Shown: positions 44,851 to 57,145, counted from the stretch's first letter. The stretch is 64,000 nucleotides of DNA from Scalesia atractyloides (GCA_947069175.1 CAMTDV010000013.1:31819725-31883724), one strand, 5' to 3'. Numbers and translations: made by a program. The notes: generated from the sequence alone by a model not told the origin.

Positions 44851-45850
44851 GAACCTTCAATTGTCGGGACGCATACGCGATGACCTTATCACGTTGCATG
44901 AGTACGCATCCCAATCCCTGAATGGAAGCATCAGAATATACCACAAAATCATCAGTCCCATCCGGCAAGGACAGAATGGGTGCACTGCAAAGTTTCTGCT
45001 TCAGCAATTGAAATGCCACTTCCTGCTTGTCACCCCAAGCATACTTGGTGCCTTTCTGGGTGAGGGTGGTAAGCGGTTGCGCGATCTTTGAAAATCCCTC
45101 GATGAAACGTCTGTAGTAACCCGCCAAACCCAAAAATTGGCGGATCTCTGTCGGTGTCCTGGGTGCTTCCCAGTTCTTGATAGCATCGATCTTGGCGGGA
45201 TCGACGTGGATACCCTTCTCATTCACAATATGCCCGAGGAACTGAACTTCCCGAATCCAGAAATCACAATTTGAAAGCTTGGCATATAGTTTCTCCTGTT
45301 GAAGTAATTCCAGCAGTAATCGTAGATGTTCAGCATGTTCTGCTTCACCTTTAGAGTAGATGAGTATGTCATCGATGAACAAAATGACAAACCTGTCGAG
45401 ATACGGTTTACACACGGTTCATGAGGTCCATGAACACCGCGGGTGCGTTGGTGAGACCGAAGGGCCTGACCAAAAACTCATAATGGCCATACCGAGTACG
45501 AAATGCCGTCTTAGCAATATCCTCCTCCCTGACGCGTAACTGGTGATAACCGGACCATAGATCAATCTTGGAGTAGTAGCTTGACCCTTGAAGTTGGTCG
45601 AAGAGATCGTCGATGCGAGGTAATGGGTATCGGTTCTTGACAATAACCTTATTGAGTTCCCTGTAGTCGATGCACATGCGGAAGGTCCCGTCCTTCTTCT
45701 TGACAAAAAGGACCGGAGCTCCCCATGGCGAAGTACTGGGTCAGATAAATCCTTTTCTAACAGTTCCTGAAGTTGGGTAGACAGCTCTTGCAGCTCAGCT
45801 GGAGCTAGGCGGTATGGGGCCTTGGCGATAGGAGTTGCATGGTTCGCCAA
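44800..45850 (-). pseudogene. Reverse transcriptase and RNase H start of the third element
   Basis: RT motifs PYRLAPAELQEL, CIDYRELNKV, FIDDILIYS and LGLAGYYRRFIEGF are present. They are followed by the RNase H start (VVYSDASIQGLGCVLMQ, THDLELGA), so this family retains the domain missing from copies 1 and 2. Frame changes occur near 45,740 and at about 45,410. Confidence 0.87.
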
Positions 45851-45959
45851 TTCAATTTCAAATTCTACTTGTCGATGTGGTGGAAGACCAGGTAACTCCT
45901 CTGGAAATACATCGGAAAAATCGCGGACGACGGGGATATCTTCTATACGCTTCTCGTCC

Positions 45960-46800
45960 TTAGGCTTTCTTCCTCCGAAGATACTTCTGTGCTTGCATGT
46001 AAGAGATGATGTTTGTGACGGCGCCGGCCTTCTCGCCTTGCACCGTCAAGATTTTGTCGTTAGAGAGCGGAATACGGATAGATTTCTCGAAACAGAGAAC
46101 TTCAGCTCGGACGTCGGATAGCCAGTCCATTCCGACTACCATGTCAAAACTACCCAGGGTAGTTGTCATCAGGTTAATGGTGAAGGTGTGACCCGCGAGT
46201 TTGAGTTGACAACCGGATATTAATGGGTCATATCTACAGATTTACCATCGGCTAGTTCTATGACGTAAGGGGTCTCTAGGGGTTTAGGCATGAGATTTAG
46301 GTTCTTCCTAAAAGACTCAGATATAAAACTCCTATCCGCACCCGTATCAAAAAGTACAGTAGCAAAATGTTCATTAAGGGGAAACTTACCGGTGACCACG
46401 TTCGAGTCGTTTCTGGCCTCTCCGCGGCCTAGCGTAAATGCACGACCTTTGGCACCTCCTGTGCCATTATTCCCATTGTTGTTGTTATTGTTGTTGTTGT
46501 GGTTGTTGTGGTTGTTGTTGTTCCCAACATTGTTGTTGTTGTTGCGAAGCTGTGGGCAGTCTCGTTTGAAGTGGGCAGTGCTACCACACTGATAGCACCC
46601 CGGTTAATACCCTGCTGCTGACCCTGGTGTTGATTTTGATTTTGTCGGGACATGATTTCCCCGCGACAATCCTTTGCCGCGTGTCCCCCTTTGCCACATC
46701 GTTGGCAGCGATTTCCGACACAAGGGCCGTGATGATGAAGGTTACAACGATTACACTGCGGCTTTCGACCTACATAGCCGCTTGTGTTCTGGGTGTTGTT
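45960..46800 (-). pseudogene. Nucleocapsid and protease region of the third element
   Basis: Two CCHC-type knuckles (about 46,650-46,720 and 46,555-46,600) are followed by an Asn-rich stretch encoded by a (GTT)n microsatellite and a protease with ATVLFDTGADRSFIS at about 46,345-46,390. GMDWLSD follows near 46,120. Stops and shifts interrupt the reading. Confidence 0.78.
46468..46545. repeat. (GTT)n microsatellite encoding poly-Asn
   Basis: About two dozen TTG/GTT triplets with a few GTG interruptions. On the minus strand they encode Asn with a few His between nucleocapsid and protease. Confidence 0.88.
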
Positions 46801-46899
46801 GGCGGGCTGATTATTGTGACCCCGGTGGCTGTTGAAATTATTGAACCGTTTCTGGTTCCCTTGTTGTGGCTGGGCTGACGAAGACTGTCGAGCAGACGA

Positions 46900-47613
46900 G
46901 TCTTCAAACTTTCTTTTATTATCAGGGGCAACTTCAGTTTCACCCCGAGATGGCTACTTCTTTTGTTCCACCGCCTTATCGGTGAGTTTGTGCGCCAACC
47001 TGATTGCTTGATGCTCAGTCGCAGGGTTGCTAGCCATTACCATACCCTGGATCTCGGGGACCAGACCCCCAAGGTAAAACTCGAGTCGTTTCTCCACGGT
47101 GTTGGCCAGATCGGGACATAGAAATACCAGGCCATTATGTTTCACTGTGTATGCTTCGATTTCAGATCCCACCATCTTGTGATTCCATAAAGCTTGCTCC
47201 AACTGCTGAACCCTGTCCCGTGGACAGTACTCCTCCTTGATTAGGGCCTTAAACTCGGCCCAGGCCATTGCGTTTGCAGCAATAAGTCCACGCGTTTGGA
47301 CTTATGCATTACACCAATTTAGTGCCCCATCCTCCAACGTTGAGGCAGCATACTTGACCTTGTTGGCCTCCAGACAATTGCACATTTCGAACACTGATTC
47401 GGACTTTTCAATCCAGCGGACCAGTCCTATGGGTCCTTCTGCACCCGTGAATTTGCTCGGTTTCGCATCGAGGAACATCTTGTAGGGGTTAAGACCCCCT
47501 CCTGCTGCTGGTTGATTTTGAACACCTGCCAGAGCAGCATTCACGTGTTCTTGGATCATTGCGGCTAATTCTTCGGGTGTCATGTTGAGGTTTCCGCGAC
47601 GTCCAGTTGCCAT
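46900..47613 (-). pseudogene. gag of the third element, frameshifted
   Basis: From MATGRRGNLNMTPEELAAMI through FTGAEGPIGLVRWIEKSES to ALNWCNA, then a frame change at about 47,300. It resumes with WAEFKALIKEEYCPRDRVQ and FYLGGLVPEIQGMV. The start at 47613 was chosen over one 15 nt upstream because it opens the conserved block. Confidence 0.8.
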
Positions 47614-47619
47614 TTTAGA

Positions 47620-47873
47620 TATTCGCAAGACAACCTAAACACACACCGATAAGTATATATATCCCATATAGTTATCCTATTCCATACTTAAATAATCCCT
47701 CAAATTATGTAAATCCAAATACATTAAACAATCAAAAGGAATATTCGATTAAATAAATTTCAACGTCTTACAAAATGCCAACCAAACATATCAGTTTACT
47801 ATAAAATCTCAAGTTCAAACATAAGTAGAGAAATAAATAGACAGAAGGAAGCAAATGGGATAAGCGAGACGAA
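47620..47873 (-). other. Spacer between the extra ORF and gag, third element
   Basis: About 250 bp of AT-rich DNA without a coding frame or a recognisable motif. Confidence 0.6.
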
Positions 47874-48446
47874 TCAGTCTTCTACGTCTCCATCTCCCAA
47901 ATCGCTATCGTTGCCGTCATCCTCCCCGGCGTTTCCAGCTTCTACAGCTGGGTCTTCCTCCGGATCCTCCTCTGGATCCTCCTCTGGATCCTCCTCTAGA
48001 TCCTCCTCTACCGGCACTGGAGGGGCCGGTGCTGGTGCGGGTACTGGTACAGGTGCCTGATTCTGTTCTAGTTCTTGAATTCTCCAGCTGGACTCAAGAA
48101 CTCTGTCTTCGAGCCAGTCAGCCCTCAGCTGCTCAGCACGAAGATCTTTAGCTAAAGTGTTACGAACTATCTTACTCTCATGTTGCTCTTCCTCGAGCTC
48201 TCCAGTCTTACCCGTTAATTGTCGTATCATCCATCCCTGTGCTAGGATAGTTTCATGCATTCTCTCTAGTTGTTCTTGTTGCTTTCTTATCATATCTCTA
48301 AGTAGGTCGTTCCCTACTTCTAACGAGTTAACCGGTTCGACCGGCATAGCGATGGTCGGGCGTGAGGACGACTCCTCCCCTAGAGCGAGCCTTTTTCTCA
48401 CAGCTGAGCGTGTCTCCACACCATGAGGTGGTGAGGGTTCCACCAT
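47874..48446 (-). CDS. Extra ORF upstream of gag in the third element, 190 aa
   Basis: An uninterrupted frame between the primer site and gag. Residues about 45-130 are heptad-like and Glu/Leu/Gln-rich (RKQQEQLERMHETIL, LEDRVLESSWRIQELEQ), suggesting a coiled coil. A Pro/Ala/Val linker follows, then an acidic tail with EEDP repeated four times (a 15-bp DNA repeat around GGATCCTCCTC at 47,960-48,005). I do not recognise a family. Unlike ORF0 of copies 1 and 2 it is acidic and not Arg/Gly-rich. Preservation in an otherwise broken element suggests either chance or later decay. Confidence 0.65.
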   Translation of the reverse strand: MVEPSPPHGVETRSAVRKRLALGEESSSRPTIAMPVEPVNSLEVGNDLLRDMIRKQQEQLERMHETILAQGWMIRQLTGKTGELEEEQHESKIVRNTLAKDLRAEQLRADWLEDRVLESSWRIQELEQNQAPVPVPAPAPAPPVPVEEDLEEDPEEDPEEDPEEDPAVEAGNAGEDDGNDSDLGDGDVED

Positions 48447-48693
48447 AGGTGCCTCCCCGGCGCCCTTGGTTGCAAAAGTTTGTCGGATGATGATGATGAT
48501 GACATTGCCTGTTGGGTTGTGTAGTTAGTTACGAGTTGCGTTTATTTCAATATGCATTTATATTTTACATAACATAGTTGTGGTACAACACATAACAAGA
48601 TATAACAGTTCAGTGCCAAACTACGTCTAGTGTCGTGTAATCAGCTATAGTTTAGGTCTACTTTTAATACAAACCTGGTTCTCTATAGCTAGA

Positions 48694-48706
48694 GGCTCTG
48701 ATACCA
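48694..48706 (-). other. Primer-binding site of the third element
   Basis: The complement reads TGGTATCAGAGCC (initiator tRNA-Met), 3 nt inside the LTR end at 48710. Confidence 0.92.
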
Positions 48707-48709
48707 ATC

Positions 48710-51203
48710 TGTCACACCCTCAATTTCCACTTGCGGAGTTTTACCGCGAGGCGTGTGAACAAACCAGAATCCGAGACACTAGTAACATCGAACGACTCTA
48801 TATGATTTGTTTATACGTTTTCCAAAATCATTTGTTTAACCATTCATAGTTATTTTTAAATTGTCTTAGTTTGGTTTCAATGTTTAGCGGAAGCATTAGT
48901 TTTAAAGTTGAGCGGAAGCATTAAAGTAAAGTAAAGGAACGGGCGCCAACACAAACGCCAAAACTAAAGAAAAACCCAAACAATATTCGTAAATGAGACT
49001 CGATAAAAAGATGTCTTGATCAATGCAAGTGAGTGCACCTAGAGCTCCTAGCGTCCTGAGAAACATGTAAAGAAACAAGTGTCAACATTAAAGAAGAGTG
49101 AGTTTACAGGTTTTCATAAGTTCATTAGTTCGGTTATAAGTTTGTTTCCCCCGTTATCCCTAACCCAGAATAACGATATAGTTCCATTATTCCAAACCCG
49201 GTCGGCTAGCGCTACTAGCTCGGGTGGGGCTTGTCGGGCCCAGTAGTACTACTTATAATTTCCCCGCTATCTAACCCAATACTAACGATCCGAGAGTTTG
49301 TCGAGGACTTGTGTGATATAGCTGCTTAGTGACCATAACGTACATTAACATTAACTTAGTTACCGAATAGTTTAACGACGTTAATTTCGTATAACGTAAA
49401 GAGATAGGGTTGTAGAGTGTATACATGTTTCTCCCCCTGTTGTTTAAAACCGGATAAAATTAGGGGCCGTGAACTCACCTTTAGTTGCTCGGTTAGTGTA
49501 ACACAGAAGTAGCAAATGATGGGACCGCTAATCGCGTCCTAACAAGTCAATTGATTTAAAGTTAGTGTGTGAACACACCGATACAAGCCCTACACATAAC
49601 TAACACACAATGCGGCACACACAATAACAAATTCTAAAACACAATCATGCATGCAAAGTATTATCAAACCAAAATAGTGATCAAACCAACCTATCATGAA
49701 CACAAATCAACTCATACAACAATTTGGTACACACATTCGCAAGTTATTAAGTTTCAGCTTGTATGCTCATAACTAGGCTGTTTTCGAGGATTTTTATAAA
49801 ATAGTTCCAACGTTCCAAAAATTCCAATTTTTTTACAGAAGGTATCAACTAAGCTGTATAATTTTATGTAAATTTTTCAAGTCCTAACACTTTACTAATT
49901 ATTCATAAATATTAATATACTAGGCTGCAGTCAGATTCGTCACTTTCTGACTGCAGTCCACGGGAGAATTTATTTAAAAATCACCGTTCAATCAAGTAAC
50001 AAAATTTTAGTGGGAGTTTCCCAGAAATTTCCATCTCCAGTTGCTGTACAAATTTCGTGATTCAACTCTCTACAGATTATGAGATCCGACTCGATAAACA
50101 ACTAACAAATTTTCAGAATTTACACAGCTTCAGTTACTGCACTTAATTGACCACTTAAAAGTATCAAACGACCTCAGAAAAAATATGAATCAAGCGCCAT
50201 TAGAAGCGTTTTTCAAAAATATACGTTTTAGGCTTCAGAAAATCCGTTTTTCGATAAATAATAACCAAGTTACAGCCAATTGAAGTTGGCTGTAAACACC
50301 ATTCAGTATCCTGATTTCAACTTTTTATCGCAATATAACACGCTTAAACAATCGAGACATTAAATATAAACGATCAAGAACAGATTTATCAATCATATAT
50401 CATCATGTACATCATACTCATGCAAACCCTAATCATATTATATGGTTTTTATCACAAAACGCAGCCTAATGATTCTTGATTCCAACTAATCATCATAATC
50501 GCCAAACTTGCACAATCAATCGAACTAACATCATAACACTTTCATAAACCATGATTCTACCATCCCATACAAGCATTATCGATAGTTCATAAACCCTACA
50601 TGATTTGCGAAACAATAGAAAACCCTAACCTTTAACAATGAAGATTAACGAACCGGGAACGAGATTGGAATCACTTCGGGTTTTGGGGAAGGTTGCGATC
50701 GAGAGAAGGAGTGGGAAGGGCTGCCGTCGGCTGATTCTTGGAGCTAGGGTTCCTTATTTTTTTTTAAAACAACCCTCATGCATACATATCTATATATAGT
50801 GTAAGGAAGGAAAGAAAAGGATCAAAGGGTTTGCGGTTTGGTGCTTGCGGCCGCAAAGGGTTTGGGTGGGGCGGTTTGGGTCTTTAACTTGAGCCTCAAG
50901 TTTTGATTAATTCCTTAAGTCGCAAGGAAATGAGGTCGACTCGTTTCACGGCTCGGTTCGGTTCGTCTATCTATTTACTATATATATATTTTTATAACTA
51001 AAAATCACGAAATCAAAACATGACATAATAACTCACCAAACTTATAAACGTCTAATACACATAGCACGTAATTCACTTGACAAGTTCACAAAGTTAGCGT
51101 AGTTATTTCGAGCGTGTAAATCAAATCTCCGAATCAATTTAGCGTAGGAATGAATAACCGTGAAGTAGTGCGTTTAAGATACCTGAAAAACCGGGATGTC
51201 ACA
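48710..51203 (-). repeat. 5' LTR of the third element (2494 bp)
   Basis: In its own sense it starts TGTGACATCCCGG (complement of 51191-51203) and ends GAGGGTGTGACA (complement of 48710-48721). The element's second LTR is not in the window. Confidence 0.85.
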
Positions 51204-51327
51204 CTAATAATTATTACCAACTTGCTTAAGTGCTAAAACATGTTTCCTAACATATATACGCTCAGATTATAATATTTTCGAAAACTGGCATGTTTGACTT
51301 TTTATTAATAAAACTTTGACCCATTAA
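51204..51327 (-). repeat. Inverted fragment of a copy 1/2-type LTR
   Basis: The complement matches, with clear divergence, the LTR1 stretch around 33,830-33,955 (AAAGTCAAAC, TTATATATGTTATGAAACC and ACACTTAAACAAGT words). It lies between the third element's LTR and the tail of the copy 2 5' LTR, so the orientation switches at 51327/51328. Confidence 0.7.
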
Positions 51328-51468
51328 TCGGTTTGTAATAGTAATTTTACTCCAAGACTTCCGCTGTGCCGTGTTTAATTGACAATGATGTTGTCAACTG
51401 ACGTCACGATACTCCCCACCCGGGTCCACCGGTGTATGGATTTCGGATTGGAAATCCGGGGTGTGACA
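51328..51468 (+). repeat. Truncated 5' LTR of gypsy copy 2
   Basis: Only the last 141 bp remain (TCGGTTTGTAATAG to GGGTGTGACA), nearly identical to 35,799-35,939. Confidence 0.9.
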
Positions 51469-51472
51469 GGGT

Positions 51473-51485
51473 TGGTATCAGAGCC
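51473..51485 (+). other. Primer-binding site of gypsy copy 2
   Basis: TGGTATCAGAGCC, identical in context to the copy 1 site. Confidence 0.93.
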
Positions 51486-51633
51486 TTTGAGAGAATTAAA
51501 CACTAGCCTTTTGTGTTTAATCTCAAACTTACACGTGCACATTCCTTAGACTTCCGAGTCTAGGCATTGACCTAGGATTACTCATTTCATTATTAAGTTA
51601 TTAGTATTTTTTGAATTGATTTTTAACAGGAAA

Positions 51634-52721
51634 ATGCCGCCACGTGTGAGAGGACAAAGTGGACGAGGAAAAGGTCCAATGAGAGGAGGACCATCGGGAC
51701 GCATCCTCCCTCAACCTCATAATACAGATGCTTACCAGGAATCAGGAGATTCGTCTCCATGGCAACCAGCGAGACGTTCTATCTCTAATAGACACTCGCG
51801 CTCACATTTCCAAAATTCTTACCACTCACACCACTCCTACCATTCTCACCATTCCCATTCTCATCACTCCTACCACGAAGAATTTAACCCTAACCATTAC
51901 TTAAACATGCCTCCAGCTGATCAAAATCAGTTGGACCAACCACACCCTATGGACGAGGACTCCGACCCGGAGGTGCCACCGTTGGGATCAAATATGCATC
52001 CCATTGAAATTTCGAGCGATTCAAACTCATATGCTGGATCGCCCTACCAAGGTCCTAATGAGTGGGACCAATACTGGAACCAATTTACCTTCGCCCACAC
52101 TCCTTCCCACCACTCTCAACCACCTCCAGTTCAAGAAGATGTCCACATGGAACCAGTGGACAACCTCAACCACCACCTGAACCACCAAGAAGGAATCGTG
52201 GAGCACGTATGTTGGTGCGTGCCGGACAAAGGTCGGGATCGCTGCCACCTTTGCCTAACTCCTACCCCACAATTCAAGAGGACCCACAAATGGGTGGACC
52301 CTCTAATGTTCCGCCTATAGTGGAACCAACACCAACACCTGCTGTTCAACCACCACCATCGGGTTATACTAACCCAATTCCCACGTATCCAGACACGTCT
52401 GGATATGATCCTTTTAACCCGTCTACACTGGTAGACTATCAAGCATGGTCGCAAGACCCCTACATGCAGGCAGTTATGCACAACGCATTTTACCTGTCTC
52501 CTTTCCCACCTACCTATCCACCGACTGGATATCCAACTTATGGGTATCAGTATCTGGTTATGCCACAACCACAACCACAACCTCCGCCATCACTTGAGGC
52601 CATTAATGAGGCCTTAGAAAGGATGAAAGAGATGCAGCAGCAGGCGGAGAAAACGGAGAAGAAGACGAATAAGTTCTTCAAGAAACTCTCCAAATTGGTC
52701 AAGGGAAAGAAAGACGAGTAG
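51634..52721 (+). pseudogene. Extra 5' ORF ('ORF0') of gypsy copy 2
   Basis: Same protein as at 36105, but without the copy 1 nonsense codon: the first frame is open from 51634 to 52320 and includes the full His/Ser-rich tract (HSHHSYHSHHSHSHHS). The Pro-rich and coiled-coil second frame runs to 52721. The overlap of the two frames, and the frame switch within it, are identical in both copies. Confidence 0.6.
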
Positions 52722-53264
52722 AGTTTCTTCTAATTATATGTAGTCCCTGCAAGGTCATTGTTATTTCTTTTAGTCCCTCTGTGGACATGTTTATTTCCTT
52801 TAAGTCCTTCCATGGACAATTTATTTCATTTTTCTAGTATTGTAACTTCTAATTTGAAATTTAATGAAGTATTTTGGAATTATATATGTGTATTCATCCT
52901 CTTGAAAACCTGCGTCTTGATTTTACTCGAAATTTATGCTCAGCTATATAATTCCAAAAGATCTTAATGGTTTTGATTTGCCAAGTGCCACAGACCACAT
53001 ATTTGGCCAATATACATATGATAGTTAAGAACGGAAAGGTCTTCTATCAAGATAGTTAAGGGAAGTTATCATTCTATCCAGGGGTAAGGGACTAAGTCCA
53101 AACCTCCACGGTCGTTAAGGTCGAAGGTGACCGGGACCATTAATCAACCATTAAGGTCCTCTTATGTTAACATTCAAGTAATGTGCATACTCATGGTTGT
53201 GTGACTTGAGGAATCACACTAACCTTCAACTAACCTTCAAGGTAATGGACTATGTCCTAACCTT

Positions 53265-54110
53265 ATAAATAGCCCTTGTGATCTGTTTGATCCCGGCTAA
53301 TATCACCAGTGCGGTGATTAAACATCCATTAGAGATGTATTTTATATAACCCTTGTGATCTATTTGATCCCGGTTAAGTAGCCCTTGTGATAAATATCAC
53401 CAGTGCGGTGATGAATAAAGCATCCATTAGAGATGTATTTTAAATAGCCCTTGTGATCAATTTGATCCCGGCTAAATAGCCCTTGTGATCTATTTGATCC
53501 CGGTTAAATAGCCCTTGTGATCTGTTTGATCCCGGCTAAATAGCCCTTGTGATCTGTTTGATCCAGGCTAAATATCACCAGTGCGGTGATGAATAAAACA
53601 TCCATTAGAGATGTATTTTTAATAGCCCTTGTGATATGTTTGATCCCGGCTAAATAGCCCTTGTGATCTATTTGATCCCGGCTAAATAGCCCTTGTGATC
53701 TATTTGATCCCGGCTAAAATAGCCCTTGTGATCTGTTTTGATCCTGGCAAATATCACCAGTGCGGTGATAAAACATCCATTAGTGATGTATTACCCTTTT
53801 GGGTTATGATCTATTCTATAAAGCCCATGTGATCTATTTGATCCCGACTAATATCATTAGTGCAATGATAAGTAAAACATCCATTAATGTTGTACTACCC
53901 TTTTCGGGTTATGAATTATTTTATATAGCCCTTGTGATCTATTTGATCCGGCTAAATATCACCAGTGCGGTGATGAATAAAACATCAATTAGTGATGTAT
54001 TGCCCTTATGGCTATGATTTATTTTATATAGCCTATGTGATCTATCTGATCTCGGCTAATATCACCAGTGCGGTGATAAATAAGACATCCATTAGTGATG
54101 TAGTGTCTAT
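53265..54110 (+). repeat. Tandem hairpin array upstream of gag, copy 2
   Basis: Same unit order and number as in copy 1, including the compensated variant ATCATTAGTGCAATGAT at 53853-53869. Minor substitutions and a missing base in one CCCGGCTA word. Confidence 0.85.
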
Positions 54111-54473
54111 GTGCCATATCTTACAGGCCTATGTGCCATATTTTATGTCCATTAGTGACAGGCCTATGTGCCATATTTTATGTCCTTTGTGACAAGCCTA
54201 TGTGCTAGATAATTGTCAAATATAACAATGACAGTTGTGACATTGCGATCCCCTGTCTAGCAATAAATGAACTATGTCCCGATTGTAAATTTTCCTATGA
54301 TGGTCCTATTAAGACCTAGGCCAAAATATAGTTATATTAAGCCTAAGAGTTGTGATGTTATTCACACTAGAATAGGCAATGGATTTTTATATCCAATGTT
54401 TAAAAGCCGATATAGTTATTATACCATGGCTAAGAGAAATTTTATTTGGTATATAGAACCAAAGCTTTGAAGA

Positions 54474-55398
54474 ATGGCTAATTCTAATGAGGCACAAAGT
54501 AGCTACGTCAAAGACGCCGAAAATATAGCCATAGATAATAATACCAAGCACGCATCGATGCGGCTGTAGAAAAGGTCATGGGTAAGGCCATAGAAAGGCT
54601 TAGAGAGTCGAGTGCTACTCGCTCTAAGCCATTATCAATTCCACCATCCTCAGCTCATAAGGAGAGCTCGGTTCACTCATCAAATGCGAAGAGTGAACCT
54701 AAGAGGATAGACTATGCTGATAGGTCCCGTTCTTCTAAGGAGGGATGCACCTACAAGTACTTTGTCTCCTGTAAACCCCGAGACTTTAATGGGGAAAAAG
54801 GAGCCGCAGAAGCCCTAAAGTGGCTGGACGAGATGGAAACCATTGTAGACATCAGCAGCTGTGCTGAAAGGGATGTGGTCAAGTATGTATCACAATCCTC
54901 CAAGGGCGATGCCCTAACATGGTGGAAGGCCATGATTCAATCAACAGGTAAAGTATACCTGTATAATCTTGGATGGTCCAAGTTTGTGGACCTTATTAAG
55001 GAAACCTACTGCCCACCACATGAGGTGGAGAAAATAGAGACAAACTTCTTGTCTCTATCAATGAAAAACCTATACTGTCGGAAGTATGTTTCCGATTTCA
55101 ATTCCCTATCTAGGTTAGTTTCCTATTTAATTACCCCTGAATCCAAATGCATTGCGCGTTTTTTAATGGGTTAGCGCCCAAAATAAGGGGCATGGTAAAG
55201 GCTGCACAGCCTACTACCTATAGGTCTGCTGTAGACCTATCTCTTTCTCTCACCCTTGATCTTGTGAGACAAAAGTCAGTTAAGTCTGAAACTGACAAAA
55301 AAAAAAAAGGAAGAGGGAAGATGAAAACTCCCATAAGTTTAATAAGAAAAATAAAGGGAGATTTGGGTTCAAAGGGAACCAAGGCAAGTCGGCTATAA
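54474..55398 (+). pseudogene. gag of gypsy copy 2, frameshifted
   Basis: As copy 1, with an additional 4-nt deletion at about 54,541 in the N-terminal part and the shared frame break at about 55,170. The A run is 12 rather than 14. Confidence 0.8.
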
Positions 55399-55995
55399 TG
55401 CCATTTTGCAAGACTTGCAACCGCAAACACTGGGGACAATGTAATTCTGATTTTCAAGTTAGACCTTGTGGTATTTGTAAAAGGATAGGGCGTAAGACCC
55501 TAGATTGTAAAGATCTTAGGGATGTTGTATACTATATCTGCAATGAAAAAGGGCACATTGCAACTAACTGCCCTAAGAGTTCAAAGAATAATAATCCGAA
55601 GCCTAGAGAGGCCAAGAAGGGGAATGCACGCGCCTTTCGGCTGACTGCTAAGGAAGCTGTTAACGACAATAACGTCATAACAGGTACTTTCCCCATTAAT
55701 GATATTTATGCTAGAGTTCTTTTTGATTCGGGTGCGGATAAATCATTTGTTGATCATAAGTTTAGTAAACTATTAAATTTACCCATAAGAACTCTAGATA
55801 AAATTTATGAGATAGAACTCGCCGATGGGACCTTAGAAACTGCTTCTTTCATTCTTGATGGATGCTCTATATCCATTAAGAATAATTCCATCCCTATCTC
55901 GATGTTGTCTTAGGCATGGATTGGTTATCTCATAACCAAGCCTGCATTGCCTGCAATAAAAAGCTCATCGAGATTAATACCCATCTGGTGAAATG
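55398..55995 (+). pseudogene. Nucleocapsid and protease region, copy 2
   Basis: CCHC knuckle YICNEKGHIATNC, where the first Cys of the copy 1 CYICN motif is Tyr (YYICN), and protease motif VLFDSGADKSFVD. Same frame break before GMDWL as copy 1. Confidence 0.8.
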
Positions 55996-57145
55996 ATCAC
56001 CATCCCTGGAGACTCACACTATGGATTGCCAGACAAGGTGTCGTTATTTAAGGCATCCAAGTGTTTGAGAAGAGGCTGTGTCATCTACATGGCACAAGTC
56101 ACTATAAATGAACCAAAGCCAAACCTTAAAGATCAACCAGTTATCTTGGAGTATCCCGATGTTTTCCCTGAAGAATTACCAGCCTACCTCCAAATAGGCA
56201 AGTGGAGTTCAGAATTGATATCATACCAGGAGCAACACCCGTAGCTAGAGCTCCATATAGGCTAGCTCCAACCGAAATGAATGAGCTAAGAGTTCAATTG
56301 GACGAACTCTTGGAGAAAGGCTTTATCCAGCCTAGTTTCTCACCTTGGGGAGCTCCTATTCTGTTTGTAAAGAAGAAAGACGGTTCGATGCGAATGTGCA
56401 TCGACTACAGGAGCTGAACAAGCTAACCATTAAGAATAGATATCCTCTCCCCAGGATCGATGATTTATTTGACCAACTTCAAGTGGCTAGTTACTTTTCT
56501 AAGATAGATTTGAGATCAGGATATCATCAACTGAAGGTTAGGAGCGAGGATGTTCCCAAAATAGCCTTCAGGACCCGCTATGGTCACTTTGAATTCTCAG
56601 TGATGCCTTTTGGGCTCACAAATGCACCGACAGCATTCATGGATCTCAAGAATAGAGTCTGCAAACCGTATTTAGATAAGTTTGTCATTGTCTTCATAGA
56701 CGACATACTTATATATTCTCGTAATCAAGCTGATCACGAGAAACATCTTCGGTGCATCCTAGAATTATTAAGGCAGGAGAAACTTTATGCAAAGTTCTCT
56801 AAATGCGAATTTTGGCTTAAAGAAGTCCAATTTCTTGGACATATAGTAAGTGAGCGTGGTATCCAAGTGGATCCTGCCAAAATTGAGGCCATAATGAATT
56901 GGGAAGTGCCCAAGACCCCAACGGAAGTTCGTAGTTTCTTAGGATTGGCTGGTTACTATAGGAGGTTCATTGAGAACTTTTCAAGGATAGGCACTCCTTT
57001 AACTTCCTTGACCCGTAAGAATATTAAGTATAATTGGGGTCCAAAGCAACAAGAATCTTTTGAGAAGCTACTAGATGCGCAAAAGCAAGCCTTATTAGAG
57101 GCTAATATCCCTAATGAGGGATTAGGCGGAACTGTGATTAGTTAG
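55993..57145 (+). pseudogene. Reverse transcriptase without RNase H, copy 2
   Basis: Same architecture and the same RNase H deletion junction (about 57,067-57,075). Missing single bases at about 56,183 (CCAGCC for CCAGGCC) and 56,408 break the frame, whereas the copy 1 break at about 41,280 is absent (FSKCEFWLKEVQFLGHIV reads through). Confidence 0.85.

Larger units (their letters stand above)
43356..51203 (-). mobile_element. Third Ty3/gypsy element, opposite strand, 3' end lost in the gap
   Basis: Minus-strand order: LTR (51203-48710), primer site (48706-48694), extra ORF (48446-47874), gag (47613-46900), nucleocapsid/protease (46800-45960), RT/RNase H (45850-44800), integrase (44800-43356). 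The 3' LTR and integrase tail lie in or beyond the gap. It is a different family from copies 1 and 2, with different LTRs and its RNase H kept. Confidence 0.88.

Noticed and set aside
51204..51208. Target duplication for the third element
   Set aside because: The matching flank would be at its lost 3' end beyond the gap, so no duplication can be claimed.
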